Notes: generated by a model not told the origin, from the letters alone. A stretch of 64,000 nt of DNA from Acinetobacter sp. ANC 3903 (GCF_002135315.1 NZ_NEGA01000005.1:62001-126000), one strand, 5' to 3'. Shown: positions 44,643 to 53,616, counted from the first letter of the stretch. A program made the numbers and translations.

Positions 44643-45536
44643 AATATCCTGCAACGCACTTTTTAAAGTCGGATACTTAAACTCAAAACCGGCCTCTCGC
44701 AGGGCTTTGGACGATACATACTGACCATTCAGCACCAGCTGCGACTGTTCACCCAGCATCCAGCGCAACACAAAACTGGGTAAACAAAAAAATGGTTTCC
44801 GTTTCAGCATCTGTGCAGCTGTTTTGGCAAACTGTCCTTGTGAGACTTTTTCCGCTGCGACCACATTAAAAATCTGCGCGGATGTTTCATGCAGCATTAG
44901 AAATTCAATGGCACGCAGCACATCCTGAATATGCACCCAAACCACCGGTTGCCGCCCGTGGCCAATTTGCCCCACCAGATTGAGTTTTATTGGCAATAAC
45001 ATGCGTGGCAGAATTCCGCCATTTCGGCCAAAAACAATGCCCAGACGAATAATCCTGGTTTGTTGCTGCGCGAAACTTAAGGCTGCATGTTCCCATAACT
45101 GGCACAGTTCCGACATAAAAATCGCTTGTGGCATCGACTGTTCGGTACAGATGGTGGACCATTGTTCCGTCGGATCAATACCGTAATAACCCACTGCAGA
45201 ACCTGAAATGATCCGTTTTGGAAAAATCTGTCTTTTCTCCAGATAGCGATAAAGCTGATGCGTGGTTTCAACCCGGCTCTCAATCAGTTGTTGCTTGCGG
45301 TTGGCTGTCCAGCGTGCCTTGGCAATGCTTTCACCGGCAAAATTGATCACATAGTCAATCCTATCGGTTTTCAGTTCTTCTAAATGCTGAATCCAGGTGA
45401 GATCAGGATGCCGTGAAATCTTATTCTTCTGGCGGGTCAGCCCAATTACCGCATAATCACGCGCCAGTAAATAAGGCAGCAAATGCGAGCCGATAAAACC
45501 GCTTCCACCGGTAATCAATACACATGCTTTTTGCAT
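44628..45536 (-). CDS. TIGR01777-family NAD-dependent epimerase/dehydratase-like protein (YfcH)
   Basis: A 302-residue extended SDR protein. The Rossmann motif is TGGSGFIGSHLLPYLLARDYAV, the family hallmark is YVINFAGESIAKARWTANRKQQLIESRV, the active-site region reads SAVGYYG, and the C-terminal DUF1731 part is KPFFCLPSFVLRWMLGEQSQLVLNGQYVSSKAL. Cellular function of this family is not settled. Its 3' end overlaps thiO tail-to-tail by 15 nt. Confidence 0.85.
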   Translation of the reverse strand: MQKACVLITGGSGFIGSHLLPYLLARDYAVIGLTRQKNKISRHPDLTWIQHLEELKTDRIDYVINFAGESIAKARWTANRKQQLIESRVETTHQLYRYLEKRQIFPKRIISGSAVGYYGIDPTEQWSTICTEQSMPQAIFMSELCQLWEHAALSFAQQQTRIIRLGIVFGRNGGILPRMLLPIKLNLVGQIGHGRQPVVWVHIQDVLRAIEFLMLHETSAQIFNVVAAEKVSQGQFAKTAAQMLKRKPFFCLPSFVLRWMLGEQSQLVLNGQYVSSKALREAGFEFKYPTLKSALQDILVSG

Positions 45537-45620
45537 TGGATAAGCACTCGTGTTTTTCTTATCTATAGATCAAGCTCAGTACAAATTCAAGCGTACATCA
45601 GTTGAGCGCATGTTGACGCG

Positions 45621-46067
45621 TTATTCGCCAAACATTTTTTTGGCCATACGCTGTGCCTGTTTGCCATAAAACCAATAGGTCAAAAGATAAAGCGGGATGG
45701 CAATCAATAAAAGCATAATCAGCACAATACTCATAAATTGCGGATTTTTGAGATATAAAAGAAAATTCTGCCAAATTTCAGGATCATTCTTGGCAAAAAG
45801 CCCAATGCCCAGCAGTAAAAAGGCCAGGTTATAGCCCCAAAAAATTGCCGTGAATCCCAGAGTGATTTTTTTGCGTTCCTGATCGGTCGGTGCACGTCTC
45901 TGTTGCTTTAAAAACTTATACAGCACTAAAATCATTGCAGTTAAATAAGGCACGATGGTCAAAATTCCACCCATGCCGGCTGGCAGTAAAGCAGCCAGTA
46001 CGCCGCAAATACAGGTAAAAATAAAACAAAAGAAAAAAAACCATAAAAAATATCGATTTAATGACAC
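45621..46067 (-). CDS. Four-helix membrane protein, ABZJ_00895-like
   Basis: A 148-residue integral membrane protein with four hydrophobic segments (about 8-28, 34-52, 70-92, 110-135) separated by charged loops such as KQQRRAPTDQERKKI, and a basic cytoplasmic tail YGKQAQRMAKKMFGE. I recognise it as a family typical of Acinetobacter. The function is unknown. Its start is preceded by an AT-rich leader. Confidence 0.75.
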   Translation of the reverse strand: MSLNRYFLWFFFFCFIFTCICGVLAALLPAGMGGILTIVPYLTAMILVLYKFLKQQRRAPTDQERKKITLGFTAIFWGYNLAFLLLGIGLFAKNDPEIWQNFLLYLKNPQFMSIVLIMLLLIAIPLYLLTYWFYGKQAQRMAKKMFGE

Positions 46068-46486
46068 GATGTACCTGCATAAACAACTCTTAGAGCTTCA
46101 GTATAAAAAAAAATGAGTTTTTTTTCATTTTATTGTCAACCAATCTGTAAAAGCCTGCGTTATATAGGGTACGAAGTTCATAAACCGTTAATTTGTACCG
46201 GCATCCACAATATTTTCGGTGAACTTTTCTAAAGCAATAAACTTAGTTTCAGGTTTTAGTGCGGAACAGCAGCCCAAGCTAAAACTTGCAACAGATTTTT
46301 TGACCGACGATTTCATCATCACTCGAATCGTCGGTCTTTTATTTTGTAGAGTTTATTTTACCCGTGGTTCATTTTAGATAACATCTACTCAATTTTAATT
46401 ATAAATGTCTGGCTGACATCTCATCTCAGATCGACAAAAAATATTAAATGATTAAACAATCATTCTGTTTAAGCCAAAACCTGAAA
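46068..46486. other. Gap with a plus-strand orphan terminator
   Basis: A 419-nt region without a convincing protein gene, upstream of the 4-helix protein gene and downstream of the LysE gene. It contains a strong plus-strand intrinsic terminator with no plus-strand gene before it, treated as a candidate small RNA at 46170-46345. A weak 39-residue frame from 46113 lacks a ribosome site. Confidence 0.5.
46170..46345 (+). ncRNA. Candidate small RNA ending at an intrinsic terminator
   Basis: The plus strand carries GACCGACGATT (46302-46312) and AATCGTCGGTC (46326-46336), a perfect 11-bp stem, followed by TTTTATTTT at 46337-46345. The nearest plus-strand gene upstream ends 1.6 kb away behind two minus-strand genes, so this terminator has no mRNA to end. 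A TTATAT box at 46160-46165 could start a transcript near 46172. The 5' end is approximate. No known RNA family was recognised. Confidence 0.4.
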
Positions 46487-47110
46487 TCATTTCATTCCAA
46501 AGATTAACTTTAAACCCAGCAAAGTCATGATTCCACCCGCTGCACGGTCAAAACCGGCTTTAAATTTTAAATAGACACGGCGTGGCTTTTCTGCCGACAA
46601 AGCAACTGCAACCAGTGAACACCAGCCTGCATCAATAAAGAAGCACAGAATGGGTAACACAAAATAATAATAGGTCGGAATTTCTTTGGGTAAAAGTGCA
46701 GTAAAAATACTGGCCAAGACAATCGCAATTTTTGGGTTGGAAAGCTGGGTAATTAAGCCTGTGGTAAATGCACGGCGTAGTGACATTTGCGCTGCTGAAT
46801 CATGGCCAGATTCAATTGGCTCTTTGGCATGTTTAATAATTTTATAAGCCATCCACAGTAGATATAAGCCACCACAGATTTTTAAAGCCAAATAGGCTGA
46901 CGGCACTGCCAATAAAAAAGCCTGTAATCCAAGCACGGCCAACAAGCCAAAAATGGCAGCCCCTGTACCTGTACCCAAAGCCGTAAACAAACCGTGCCGA
47001 CGTGAAATTGCAATTGAATTTTTAGCGACATACATTGATGTCGGTCCAGGACTCATTGCACCTAATATCAAGGCAAATGCAATTGAGCCCAAAATCCAAA
47101 ATGATTCCAC
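46487..47110 (-). CDS. LysE/RhtB-family amino-acid exporter
   Basis: A 207-residue inner-membrane exporter of the LysE family with about six helices and the N-terminal hallmark GAMSPGPTSMYVAKNSIAISRRHGLFTALGTGTGAAIFGLLA. It also has the mid motif GLYLLWMAYKIIKHA. It probably exports an amino acid such as threonine or homoserine lactone; the substrate cannot be told. It is single, with its promoter in the AT-rich region around 47111-47240. Confidence 0.85.
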   Translation of the reverse strand: MESFWILGSIAFALILGAMSPGPTSMYVAKNSIAISRRHGLFTALGTGTGAAIFGLLAVLGLQAFLLAVPSAYLALKICGGLYLLWMAYKIIKHAKEPIESGHDSAAQMSLRRAFTTGLITQLSNPKIAIVLASIFTALLPKEIPTYYYFVLPILCFFIDAGWCSLVAVALSAEKPRRVYLKFKAGFDRAAGGIMTLLGLKLIFGMK

Positions 47111-47243
47111 AAATACACCTGTTTAAATTAATTTCGCGGCAATTTTACAATTTAAAAAGCTGAATATCTCCCGGTATTTCACCTCTTTTTCACAATTCCA
47201 CCGAATAATTCACTAGGCATTTACAAAATTGCCTATAGAACCA

Positions 47244-47390
47244 CTAACCAAGCGAATTAAATCCCTCATTAATGAGAAAATAGATGAGCATAGCTGCTGT
47301 ATAGCGAACGACATTTGGGTCTGGAAAAGAGCGTTTAGCTTGAAAAAAAGATAAGCATAATTCGTCTAACATTCGCAGCATTGGATCCAT
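47244..47390 (-). CDS. Small hypothetical protein, 48 residues
   Basis: A short frame below usual length cut-offs. It starts MDPMLRMLDELCLSFFQAKR and ends LIYFLINEGFNSLG, with a protein-like composition: an amphipathic helix, then a hydrophobic helix. The ribosome site is weak, so it may be a real small protein, a remnant of a longer gene, or chance. It sits in the 427-nt gap between the LysE gene and the lipoprotein gene. Confidence 0.35.
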   Translation of the reverse strand: MDPMLRMLDELCLSFFQAKRSFPDPNVVRYTAAMLIYFLINEGFNSLG

Positions 47391-47476
47391 TTTAGTGGCA
47401 GTCCACAAAACCGGAAAATGAAAATCAGTACATTATTTCGGTACAATAACTTATAGATGCTAGATGCATATAGATT

Positions 47477-47500
47477 TAGACCTGCCAGTTGGCAGGTCTA
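47477..47500. terminator. Hairpin beyond the small lipoprotein gene
   Basis: TAGACCTGCC and GGCAGGTCTA pair perfectly over a 4-nt loop. No clear U-run follows. It lies 38 nt beyond the lipoprotein stop. Confidence 0.45.
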
Positions 47501-47537
47501 GCTTGATTTAAAGTTCGGGATTAAAACTCAGCTCAGT

Positions 47538-47732
47538 TTATTCTTGAGCCACTGGCTGAATTTCACGCGCGCTAAGCTGAGAAAGCCGATAATCTTGCTC
47601 ATACACAGGAACACCACCAATAATCATGCTACGGACTTCGGTTTTCGGCTTGTTATAGTCATTTTTGGCATCGCAAGCAGTCATCAACAGCAACATGCAC
47701 AGCGATAAACCTACGGATAGCGTCTTCATCAC
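47538..47732 (-). CDS. Small lipoprotein
   Basis: A 64-residue protein with a lipoprotein signal peptide: MMKTLSVGLSLCMLLLMTAC, the lipobox LMTAC with Cys20 as the lipid-bearing residue. The mature part is a short polar tail (DAKNDYNKPKTEVRSMIIGGVPVYEQDYRLSQLSAREIQPVAQE). No family is recognised. The second Met is an equally good start. It stands alone. Confidence 0.7.
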   Translation of the reverse strand: MMKTLSVGLSLCMLLLMTACDAKNDYNKPKTEVRSMIIGGVPVYEQDYRLSQLSAREIQPVAQE

Positions 47733-48041
47733 ATATCCTCTTTTTCATCCTTGTTATATATTTTAGATTAACACTAATGAGTATTTTTCGATCATTTTTT
47801 TATGCTTTTAATTCAATTTCTTAAGATATTTTTACAAAATAAATATCGCTAGTAAAATTTACCATTCACAGAAATATCCATTCAAAATTTAATTCAATAC
47901 ACTGACTGATAAAAAATTGAATATCTTGACTCTAACCTGTCTGTCGCAATCTCCATAGATACACGCGCTTAAGAAATAATATTGCTATAGGCAAAAATAT
48001 TTTGCGTACAATAGCTTTGAATATTCCAGGATCATGATGAA
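47733..48041. other. AT-rich intergenic region upstream of the PLP enzyme gene
   Basis: It holds the divergent promoters of the lipoprotein gene and the gene at 48042. I see no RNA gene, repeat or clear operator in it. Confidence 0.5.
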
Positions 48042-48923
48042 ATGTTTGATCGTATTACACAGTCAGTCACTTATCAGCAACTTGAGCTGAATGCACCCGT
48101 TACAGTGACCGTGAAGCGATTGGATCAGATTCATGCTCAAATTTCCGGCAACAAGTTTTTTAAACTGAAATACAATTTTCTGGATGCAGAACAGCAAGGA
48201 CTTAAAAAAGTCCTGACTTTTGGTGGCGCTTATTCCAACCATATTGCCGCCACCGCTTATGCAGCACAGCTGTTCGGCTTTGCAAGTATTGGGATTATTC
48301 GCGGTGAAGAACTTAAAGATAAGGCACTCAATCACACCTTGGCCACGGCGCAGCAACTGGGTATGCAATTGCATTTTGTCTCCCGACAACACTATCGTGA
48401 GAAAAACAGTCCCGTATTTCTAGAGCAACTGCAACAGCACTATCCAGAGTATTACCTCATTCCCGAAGGAGGAACCAATGCGCTTGCCATTCAGGGCTGC
48501 AAGGAAATTTTAACTGCCGAAGACCGGCACAATTATGATGTGATCTGCTGTGCCGTTGGAACAGGTGGAACAATGACAGGACTGATTGAAGCAAGTTCCA
48601 ACCATCAGCACATTCTCGGATTTTCTGCGCTAAAAGGTGATTTCCTCAAGTCGGATGTGCAGCAATCGACCAGCAAGCAAAACTGGCAAATTAGCGATGC
48701 CTATTGCTGCGGTGGTTATGCCAAGACCAGCCCTGAACTGTTACAGTTTATGCAGTCTTTTCAAAACCGGCATCATCTCCCATTGGAACAGGTCTATACC
48801 GCTAAAATGATGTATGGATTGATGGATTTAATTGGCCAAAACCATTTCCCGGCAGGCAGTCGCATTCTGGTCATTCATACTGGCGGCCTGCAAGGTCGGC
48901 ATACAAATGCAGATCCATCCTGA
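48042..48923 (+). CDS. ACC deaminase / D-cysteine desulfhydrase-family PLP enzyme
   Basis: A 293-residue fold-type II PLP protein. The cofactor lysine lies in QISGNKFFKLKYNF (Lys of GNKFFKLK). The following TFGGAYSNHIAATAYAA is the family hallmark (Ser-Asn-His beside PLP), and AVGTGGTMTGLIEASS is the phosphate-binding loop. Members deaminate 1-aminocyclopropane-1-carboxylate or desulfhydrate D-cysteine; sequence alone does not separate these. It is followed after 54 nt by a flavoprotein gene. Confidence 0.8.
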   Translation: MFDRITQSVTYQQLELNAPVTVTVKRLDQIHAQISGNKFFKLKYNFLDAEQQGLKKVLTFGGAYSNHIAATAYAAQLFGFASIGIIRGEELKDKALNHTLATAQQLGMQLHFVSRQHYREKNSPVFLEQLQQHYPEYYLIPEGGTNALAIQGCKEILTAEDRHNYDVICCAVGTGGTMTGLIEASSNHQHILGFSALKGDFLKSDVQQSTSKQNWQISDAYCCGGYAKTSPELLQFMQSFQNRHHLPLEQVYTAKMMYGLMDLIGQNHFPAGSRILVIHTGGLQGRHTNADPS

Positions 48924-48977
48924 AATTGCACGCAAAATTGTCTATAATGCCCTGCTTTTATCTCCCGCAGGTTGCTC

Positions 48978-50177
48978 ATGTCTACAAATCAGTATGATGT
49001 CATTGTTTTAGGTGCAGGTGCATCAGGTCTGATGTTGGCATTTATGGCAGCACAGCGTGGCCGTAAAGTTTTGGTACTGGAAAAAGCCAATAAAGTTGGC
49101 AAAAAAATTCTGATGTCGGGTGGCGGTAAATGCAATTTTACCAACCTGTACGTAGAGCCTGAAAACTATATTTCACATAACCCTCATTTCGTGATTTCTG
49201 CACTGAGCCGTTATACCAACTGGGATTTCATTGGCTTGGTCTGCGAGCATGGTATTGAATATGAAGAACGAAAACACGGACAGCTATTTACCTTAAATGG
49301 TGCCAAAGAAATTTTGGCCATGTTGTTGAAGGAATGCGAGAAAACCGGTTTGGTCGAAATTAAAACCAGCTGTGAAGTCAAAGCAGTAACAGCGGTTGCA
49401 GATCAGGGCTTTCAAGTCGCAACGACTCTTGGTTATTTTCAGGCTGAATCGGTGGTTGTGGCGAGCGGTGGTTTATCTGTTCCTACACTGGGTGGTTCAG
49501 GGATCGGTTATGAAATTGCCAAACAGTTTGGCCATCATGTTCATGCTACCCGTGCAGGTTTGGTGCCCTTTACTTTTAGCGACCAGTTCAAAGAAGTGAC
49601 CACACGTTTAAGTGGTAATGCAGTCGATGCTACCCTATCCAATGATTTAAACAGTTTTACTGAAGCCTTGCTGTTTACCCATCGTGGTTTAAGTGGCCCA
49701 AGTTCGCTGCAACTTTCCAACTACTGGAATGTCGGACAAAGCTTTCATATCAACTTCCTGCCTGATCTCGATCTGGTGGATTTCTTTAAAGCCAAAAAAG
49801 CCAACCAGCCTAAAGTGTTGCTGCGTACTCTATTAAATGAGCATCTGCCAAAAAGTGTGGTGCTGGAACTGCAAAATTTAATCTGGACAGAGTCTGCCGA
49901 TACCGCGATGGGTAATTTAAGTGATGAAAAGTTAGAACAGATTGCCAAGCGTCTGCATCAGTTTGAAGTGAAACCTTCAGGCACTGAAGGCTACCGTACT
50001 GCAGAAGTGACTTTGGGTGGTGTCGATACCACAGAAGTTTCATCCAAAACCATGGAAAGCAAGAAGCAGCAAGGCTTGTACTTTGTCGGTGAAGTGCTGG
50101 ACGTGTCTGGTCATTTAGGTGGTTTTAATTTTCAATGGGCATGGGCGTCTGCACATGCCGCATCGCAATATGTTTAA
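48978..50177 (+). CDS. HI0933-like flavoprotein (BaiN/RdsA-type)
   Basis: A 399-residue NAD(P)/FAD-dependent protein of the HI0933 family. FAD binding is VIVLGAGASGLMLAFMAAQRGRKVLVLEKANKVGKKILMSGGGKCNFTN, and the GGLSVPTLGGSGIGYEIAKQFGH block is a family hallmark. The C-terminus YFVGEVLDVSGHLGGFNFQWAWASAHAA is also conserved. I start it at 48978; a TTG two codons upstream is possible. The physiological role is unknown in most bacteria. Confidence 0.85.
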   Translation: MSTNQYDVIVLGAGASGLMLAFMAAQRGRKVLVLEKANKVGKKILMSGGGKCNFTNLYVEPENYISHNPHFVISALSRYTNWDFIGLVCEHGIEYEERKHGQLFTLNGAKEILAMLLKECEKTGLVEIKTSCEVKAVTAVADQGFQVATTLGYFQAESVVVASGGLSVPTLGGSGIGYEIAKQFGHHVHATRAGLVPFTFSDQFKEVTTRLSGNAVDATLSNDLNSFTEALLFTHRGLSGPSSLQLSNYWNVGQSFHINFLPDLDLVDFFKAKKANQPKVLLRTLLNEHLPKSVVLELQNLIWTESADTAMGNLSDEKLEQIAKRLHQFEVKPSGTEGYRTAEVTLGGVDTTEVSSKTMESKKQQGLYFVGEVLDVSGHLGGFNFQWAWASAHAASQYV

Positions 50178-50192
50178 TTCATTCGCACTGAA

Positions 50193-50345
50193 TTATTCTA
50201 AATAATCGGTACGTAAAATTTCAATATTCTGTTTCTGCTGCATACGCACAATTGCTTGATTCATCTTTGCAACTGCTTGTGTATGTTGGCAGTCTTGTTG
50301 GAATGTTTGACCAAATAAATCAAAAAACTTCTTAACTAACATCAT
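50193..50345 (-). CDS. Small hypothetical protein, 50 residues
   Basis: A short gene with an excellent ribosome site (GAGGGG five bases before the ATG), encoding MMLVKKFFDLFGQTFQQDCQ and a helical tail with HTQAVAKMNQAIVRMQQKQNIEILRTDYLE. It is convergent with the flavoprotein gene. No family is recognised. The ribosome site and good coding composition support it being real. Confidence 0.65.
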   Translation of the reverse strand: MMLVKKFFDLFGQTFQQDCQHTQAVAKMNQAIVRMQQKQNIEILRTDYLE

Positions 50346-50484
50346 AATTTCCCCTCAATAATTATTTATACGTCCTAGTATAGAATGATGAATATTTCAA
50401 GAATATTAAAACTAAGTCTTTATATTCTATAAATATTGCAATTATATTTAGCATAATACATGCCAACAATCGAGCATTTATTGA

Positions 50485-50655
50485 TTATTTTTCATCTGAA
50501 TGTTCGGCTAAATATTCTTGATATTCCTGGCTTCTCTCTTGAGGCTCAGCTTTAGATTTGGCAAATACAAATTTATAGGCACTAATAAAGAATCCAGCCG
50601 TAATGCCAGCGATCACAATTGGTGCAAGAAACTTGTTCGGTTCTCTTTTACTCAT
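50485..50655 (-). CDS. Small single-span membrane protein, 56 residues
   Basis: A short gene encoding MSKREPNKFLAPIVIAGITA, one transmembrane helix (about 10-30), then an acidic Gln-rich tail (KSKAEPQERSQEYQEYLAEHSDEK). A modest AGAAG ribosome site precedes it. No family is recognised. Together with the 50-residue gene nearby it forms a pair of small minus-strand genes upstream of the membrane-protein terminator. Confidence 0.6.
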   Translation of the reverse strand: MSKREPNKFLAPIVIAGITAGFFISAYKFVFAKSKAEPQERSQEYQEYLAEHSDEK

Positions 50656-50782
50656 TTAAATCTTCTGTTAAGAATTAAGATTTAGTGAAAATTCGTCTAT
50701 CGTTGCGTCAATCATTTTTTAACTAATATCAGGCTCGAAATAGAAAATTTAGTCATGCTCACTGACTGCTTCATAATGAGGA

Positions 50783-50839
50783 GCAACAAAAAAAAATGCT
50801 CATCCCTTGTGCACAAACAAAGCAGCGCTTTGTTTGTGC
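50783..50839 (-). terminator. Terminator of the MscS-TM-repeat gene
   Basis: GCACAAACAAAGC (50811-50823) and GCTTTGTTTGTGC (50827-50839) form a 13-bp stem. On the minus strand a second small stem around a T9 run follows at 50781-50801. It lies 30 nt beyond the stop. Confidence 0.7.
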
Positions 50840-50868
50840 TCATGTGGCCGATTTTCTGATTCTAGCGA

Positions 50869-52650
50869 TTATTTTTTATCATCGCTGGAGCCAGAATTAT
50901 TTTGACCTTTGTCGTTATTGATATCGACATCGGATTCTTTTTCACCAGTAGATCCAAAAGGATTATTTTGTAGCGGCTGATTAGGATTAACATTCAGCGA
51001 ATCGGGAACACCGTGATCAGAAATTGAAGGTTTATTTGCTGGAGGGTTGGTGCCCTGTCCTGAAGTTTCTGGACCATGTTCAGTAAATTCACGTGCAGCC
51101 AGAGCAGAGACTGAATTTGAATCTTGCTCTGAAGTGATTCGGTCCGAATTTTCCTTATGCAAAGGATTAGGTTCCTTCGCATCTTTTTTGCATTTATCAA
51201 TTAAGTCATTCAGCACCTGTTCTGCAGGCTGACGTCCACCTAGACCAAAGGCCAATGCAAACGCAACGGCAACCGCACCCAGTGTTAGACCAAAGGCCAG
51301 ATTAACGATGGAGTCGGCAATACCCATTGCACGCAAGCCCATGGCAATTACCAGGCCCATAATCAAGATACGGACCAGATTGGCCAGCCAGCGTGAACTG
51401 TTGTACTCGCCCCGTCCAATCACTTGAGCCACCAGATTGGCCAGCCAGAAGCCGATCATCAGAATGACTGCACCCAATAAAATATTGGCACCAAACTGGA
51501 TAAACATCGAAATCAGTGCACTGATCTGTTCAAAACCCAATCGGTTTGCAGCTTCAGATACTGCAAACAGCATGGTGAAGAACACAATCAGATAGCCAAT
51601 GATTGTAGAAACCTTGGTTTCACCCAGGAAGCGCTGTGCATCCATTTTGGCGGGAATTTCATCTACTCCTGTTCCAGAAACGACATCGACCACCAGATTG
51701 GCAACGAAACGGGAAACCACATAAGCCAGAATCAGGATCAAGCCAGCTGCAATAATGTGCGGAATGGCATTCATAATCTCATACAGCATGGCTGTGGCAG
51801 GCTGCGAAATTGCCGCAATACCCAAAGCTTCAAATGCAATGATTAAAGCGGTAATGATGATGACTGCAAAGATGAATGAACCGAGTACTTGCGGCAAATT
51901 GGAATTTTTAAACATGCCGATTTTTTGTGCCTGCTGTTGCAGGTTCAGACTGCGAACCAGACCTTCAACAATACCGCGTACAATTTTTGCCAGGATATAG
52001 CCAACAAATACAATTACACCGGCAATGAAGATATTCGGCAAGAATGAAACAACTTTATTCACCATGTTCTGTACAGGGAACAATAATCCGTTCAGACCCA
52101 GAATAGACAGTACAATAGGAAAGAACAGTAATAAAATCAGCCAGTAAACAATATCACTAATATTCTGGCTAATTGGGCTTACCCCCACATCCGCACTGAG
52201 TTTTTCATCCAGCTGAGTACGGTCGAGCAGTCTCTGCAAGCCTATCTTGACCAGATTGGCGATAATCCAGCCCACAAAACCTACTGCTATCGCAGCGATC
52301 AGTTGAGGGATAAATACCAGGATATTTTGCAGCATATTGCTGAACGGCCCACTCACACCGGTGAGGTTCAGTACATTCAAGGCACCAATGATCGCAATAA
52401 TCATGACTACCCAAAAGACAATCCGGGAGACAATATTTTCAACATTGGAATGGTGTCCGGTGGCTCCGGAAAGTCGGCGATTGGTTTCCAGTTTTTCTAA
52501 AACTTTTTTAATGCCTGCTGCAATAATCAGAGCCAGAATCCAACCTATCAATAAAATAGCGACGGCAGCTAAAATGGGATGAAATTGATTCCAGTAATAC
52601 ATGGCATCAAATTCACCGCCTCTAGGGCCTCCAGAAAAATATTCATTCAT
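50869..52650 (-). CDS. Membrane protein with repeated MscS-type conserved TM helices
   Basis: A 593-residue inner-membrane protein built from about five repeats of the MscS-associated conserved TM helix module. Examples are AAILLIGWILALIIAAGIKK, QLIAAIAVGFVGWIIANLVK, NIFIAGVIVFVGYILAKIVR, HIIAAGLILILAYVVSRFVA and NILLGAVILMIGFWLANLVA. The beta-domain and cage of a true MscS are absent. After the last helix (GAVAVAFALAFGLGGRQPAEQV) only a Gln/Asn/Ser-rich disordered tail follows (PNQPLQNNPFGSTGEKESDVD). The start MNEYFSGGPRGG at 52650 is preceded by GAGGAAT. It is probably a channel-like or scaffold protein linked to osmotic stress; its conductance is unknown. Confidence 0.78.
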   Translation of the reverse strand: MNEYFSGGPRGGEFDAMYYWNQFHPILAAVAILLIGWILALIIAAGIKKVLEKLETNRRLSGATGHHSNVENIVSRIVFWVVMIIAIIGALNVLNLTGVSGPFSNMLQNILVFIPQLIAAIAVGFVGWIIANLVKIGLQRLLDRTQLDEKLSADVGVSPISQNISDIVYWLILLLFFPIVLSILGLNGLLFPVQNMVNKVVSFLPNIFIAGVIVFVGYILAKIVRGIVEGLVRSLNLQQQAQKIGMFKNSNLPQVLGSFIFAVIIITALIIAFEALGIAAISQPATAMLYEIMNAIPHIIAAGLILILAYVVSRFVANLVVDVVSGTGVDEIPAKMDAQRFLGETKVSTIIGYLIVFFTMLFAVSEAANRLGFEQISALISMFIQFGANILLGAVILMIGFWLANLVAQVIGRGEYNSSRWLANLVRILIMGLVIAMGLRAMGIADSIVNLAFGLTLGAVAVAFALAFGLGGRQPAEQVLNDLIDKCKKDAKEPNPLHKENSDRITSEQDSNSVSALAAREFTEHGPETSGQGTNPPANKPSISDHGVPDSLNVNPNQPLQNNPFGSTGEKESDVDINNDKGQNNSGSSDDKK

Positions 52651-52815
52651 ACGGTTATTCCTCTTGTTATTACTTATTGATGTTCTGATGAATCGGGGGT
52701 TATGTAGAGTGTGCTCAACCTGAAATGACGGCATTAAAAACACATTAAATTTTGGTTGTTTTTTATTCAATATGAACCAGCATAAATACAACAAAAGCGC
52801 ACATGAGAATGCACA

Positions 52816-52846
52816 AAAGCCCTAATCCTTTGCAGATTAGGGCTTT
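52816..52846 (-). terminator. Terminator of the 92-residue membrane protein gene
   Basis: AAAGCCCTAATC and GATTAGGGCTTT pair across a 7-nt loop. On the minus strand TTTTGTGC follows. Confidence 0.7.
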
Positions 52847-52870
52847 AAAAAATATGACTTAAGTTTCGAG

Positions 52871-53149
52871 CTATCGATTTGATGCAGTCGCAGTATTGCT
52901 GTCTGTGGCTACAGCGTCATCTGTTGCTGTAGCGGTGGTGCTGTTATTTGGTGTTGCAGGTTGGGCAGTAGGTTCAGGATGTCCTGGAGGTGCATCCTCT
53001 GCGGTGGGTTTATTATCCGCAAACATGTAAACCAGTACGGCAATGAAGAACACACCCACAAGAACTAAAATATAAACTGGCAAACGTTTCTTTTGAGATC
53101 TTTCTTCTGCGCTAGTAACATGAGGTGGTTTGTTAAAATCATGTGTCAT
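52871..53149 (-). CDS. Single-span membrane protein with Thr/Ala/Pro-rich tail
   Basis: A 92-residue protein. A short N-terminal charged segment (EERSQKKRLP) leads into one transmembrane helix VYILVLVGVFFIAVLVYMFAD (about 25-45). A low-complexity periplasmic tail rich in Thr, Ala, Asn and Pro follows (AQPATPNNSTTATATDDAVA). The family is not recognised. The tail may be a spacer or substrate for modification. Confidence 0.65.
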   Translation of the reverse strand: MTHDFNKPPHVTSAEERSQKKRLPVYILVLVGVFFIAVLVYMFADNKPTAEDAPPGHPEPTAQPATPNNSTTATATDDAVATDSNTATASNR

Positions 53150-53616
53150 GTTTTTCCCCTCTTTTTATCTAGTTTCCGTATTTTTATATTAACAATATCT
53201 GCTGATGGGTTATGTATAAAAGCATAGTGACATGGTGAATACATGTAAATTTTACTTAAAAAACAGTGGATGGCGAAAACTGTCTTTTAAATCGTTTTAG
53301 CACCGAAAAGAGTTTAGCCATTTGATTTTAACTTATGCCAGAGCTCATTTAATTTTACTGCTGCTACTGTTTTAATGAAGGTCTAAGGGATTTTCTATTA
53401 CACTTTTTTTATATTAGGCATAATGAATTATGAGTTTATTTAGGCCCGGGTAAAATTTTAAAAAATCCAAAAAGTGATTTAAGTTACAGTTTTAAAATAA
53501 GTAAATTAACGGTTTTTTAATCGTGGTCGGTTTAACAAGATGATATGTGCTTGAGGTGCTGAAAAATCTAAAATAAGCTATAATTACGCACCTTGTTTTT
53601 CATGCTGCTTAATTTT
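53150..53616. other. Intergenic region with the promoter of the 140-residue gene
   Basis: 467 nt with no gene seen. A TATAAT box at 53579-53584 would place transcription start near 53591, so the following protein cannot begin at the TTG at 53593; the ATG at 53602 or 53617 is left. Confidence 0.5.

Noticed and set aside
46113..46232. 39-residue plus-strand frame before the candidate small RNA terminator
   Set aside because: No ribosome site, low-complexity start, unconvincing composition.
46170..46345. 6S RNA as the identity of the orphan transcript
   Set aside because: The length is similar, but no long bulged hairpin pairs the two ends and the gene context is wrong.
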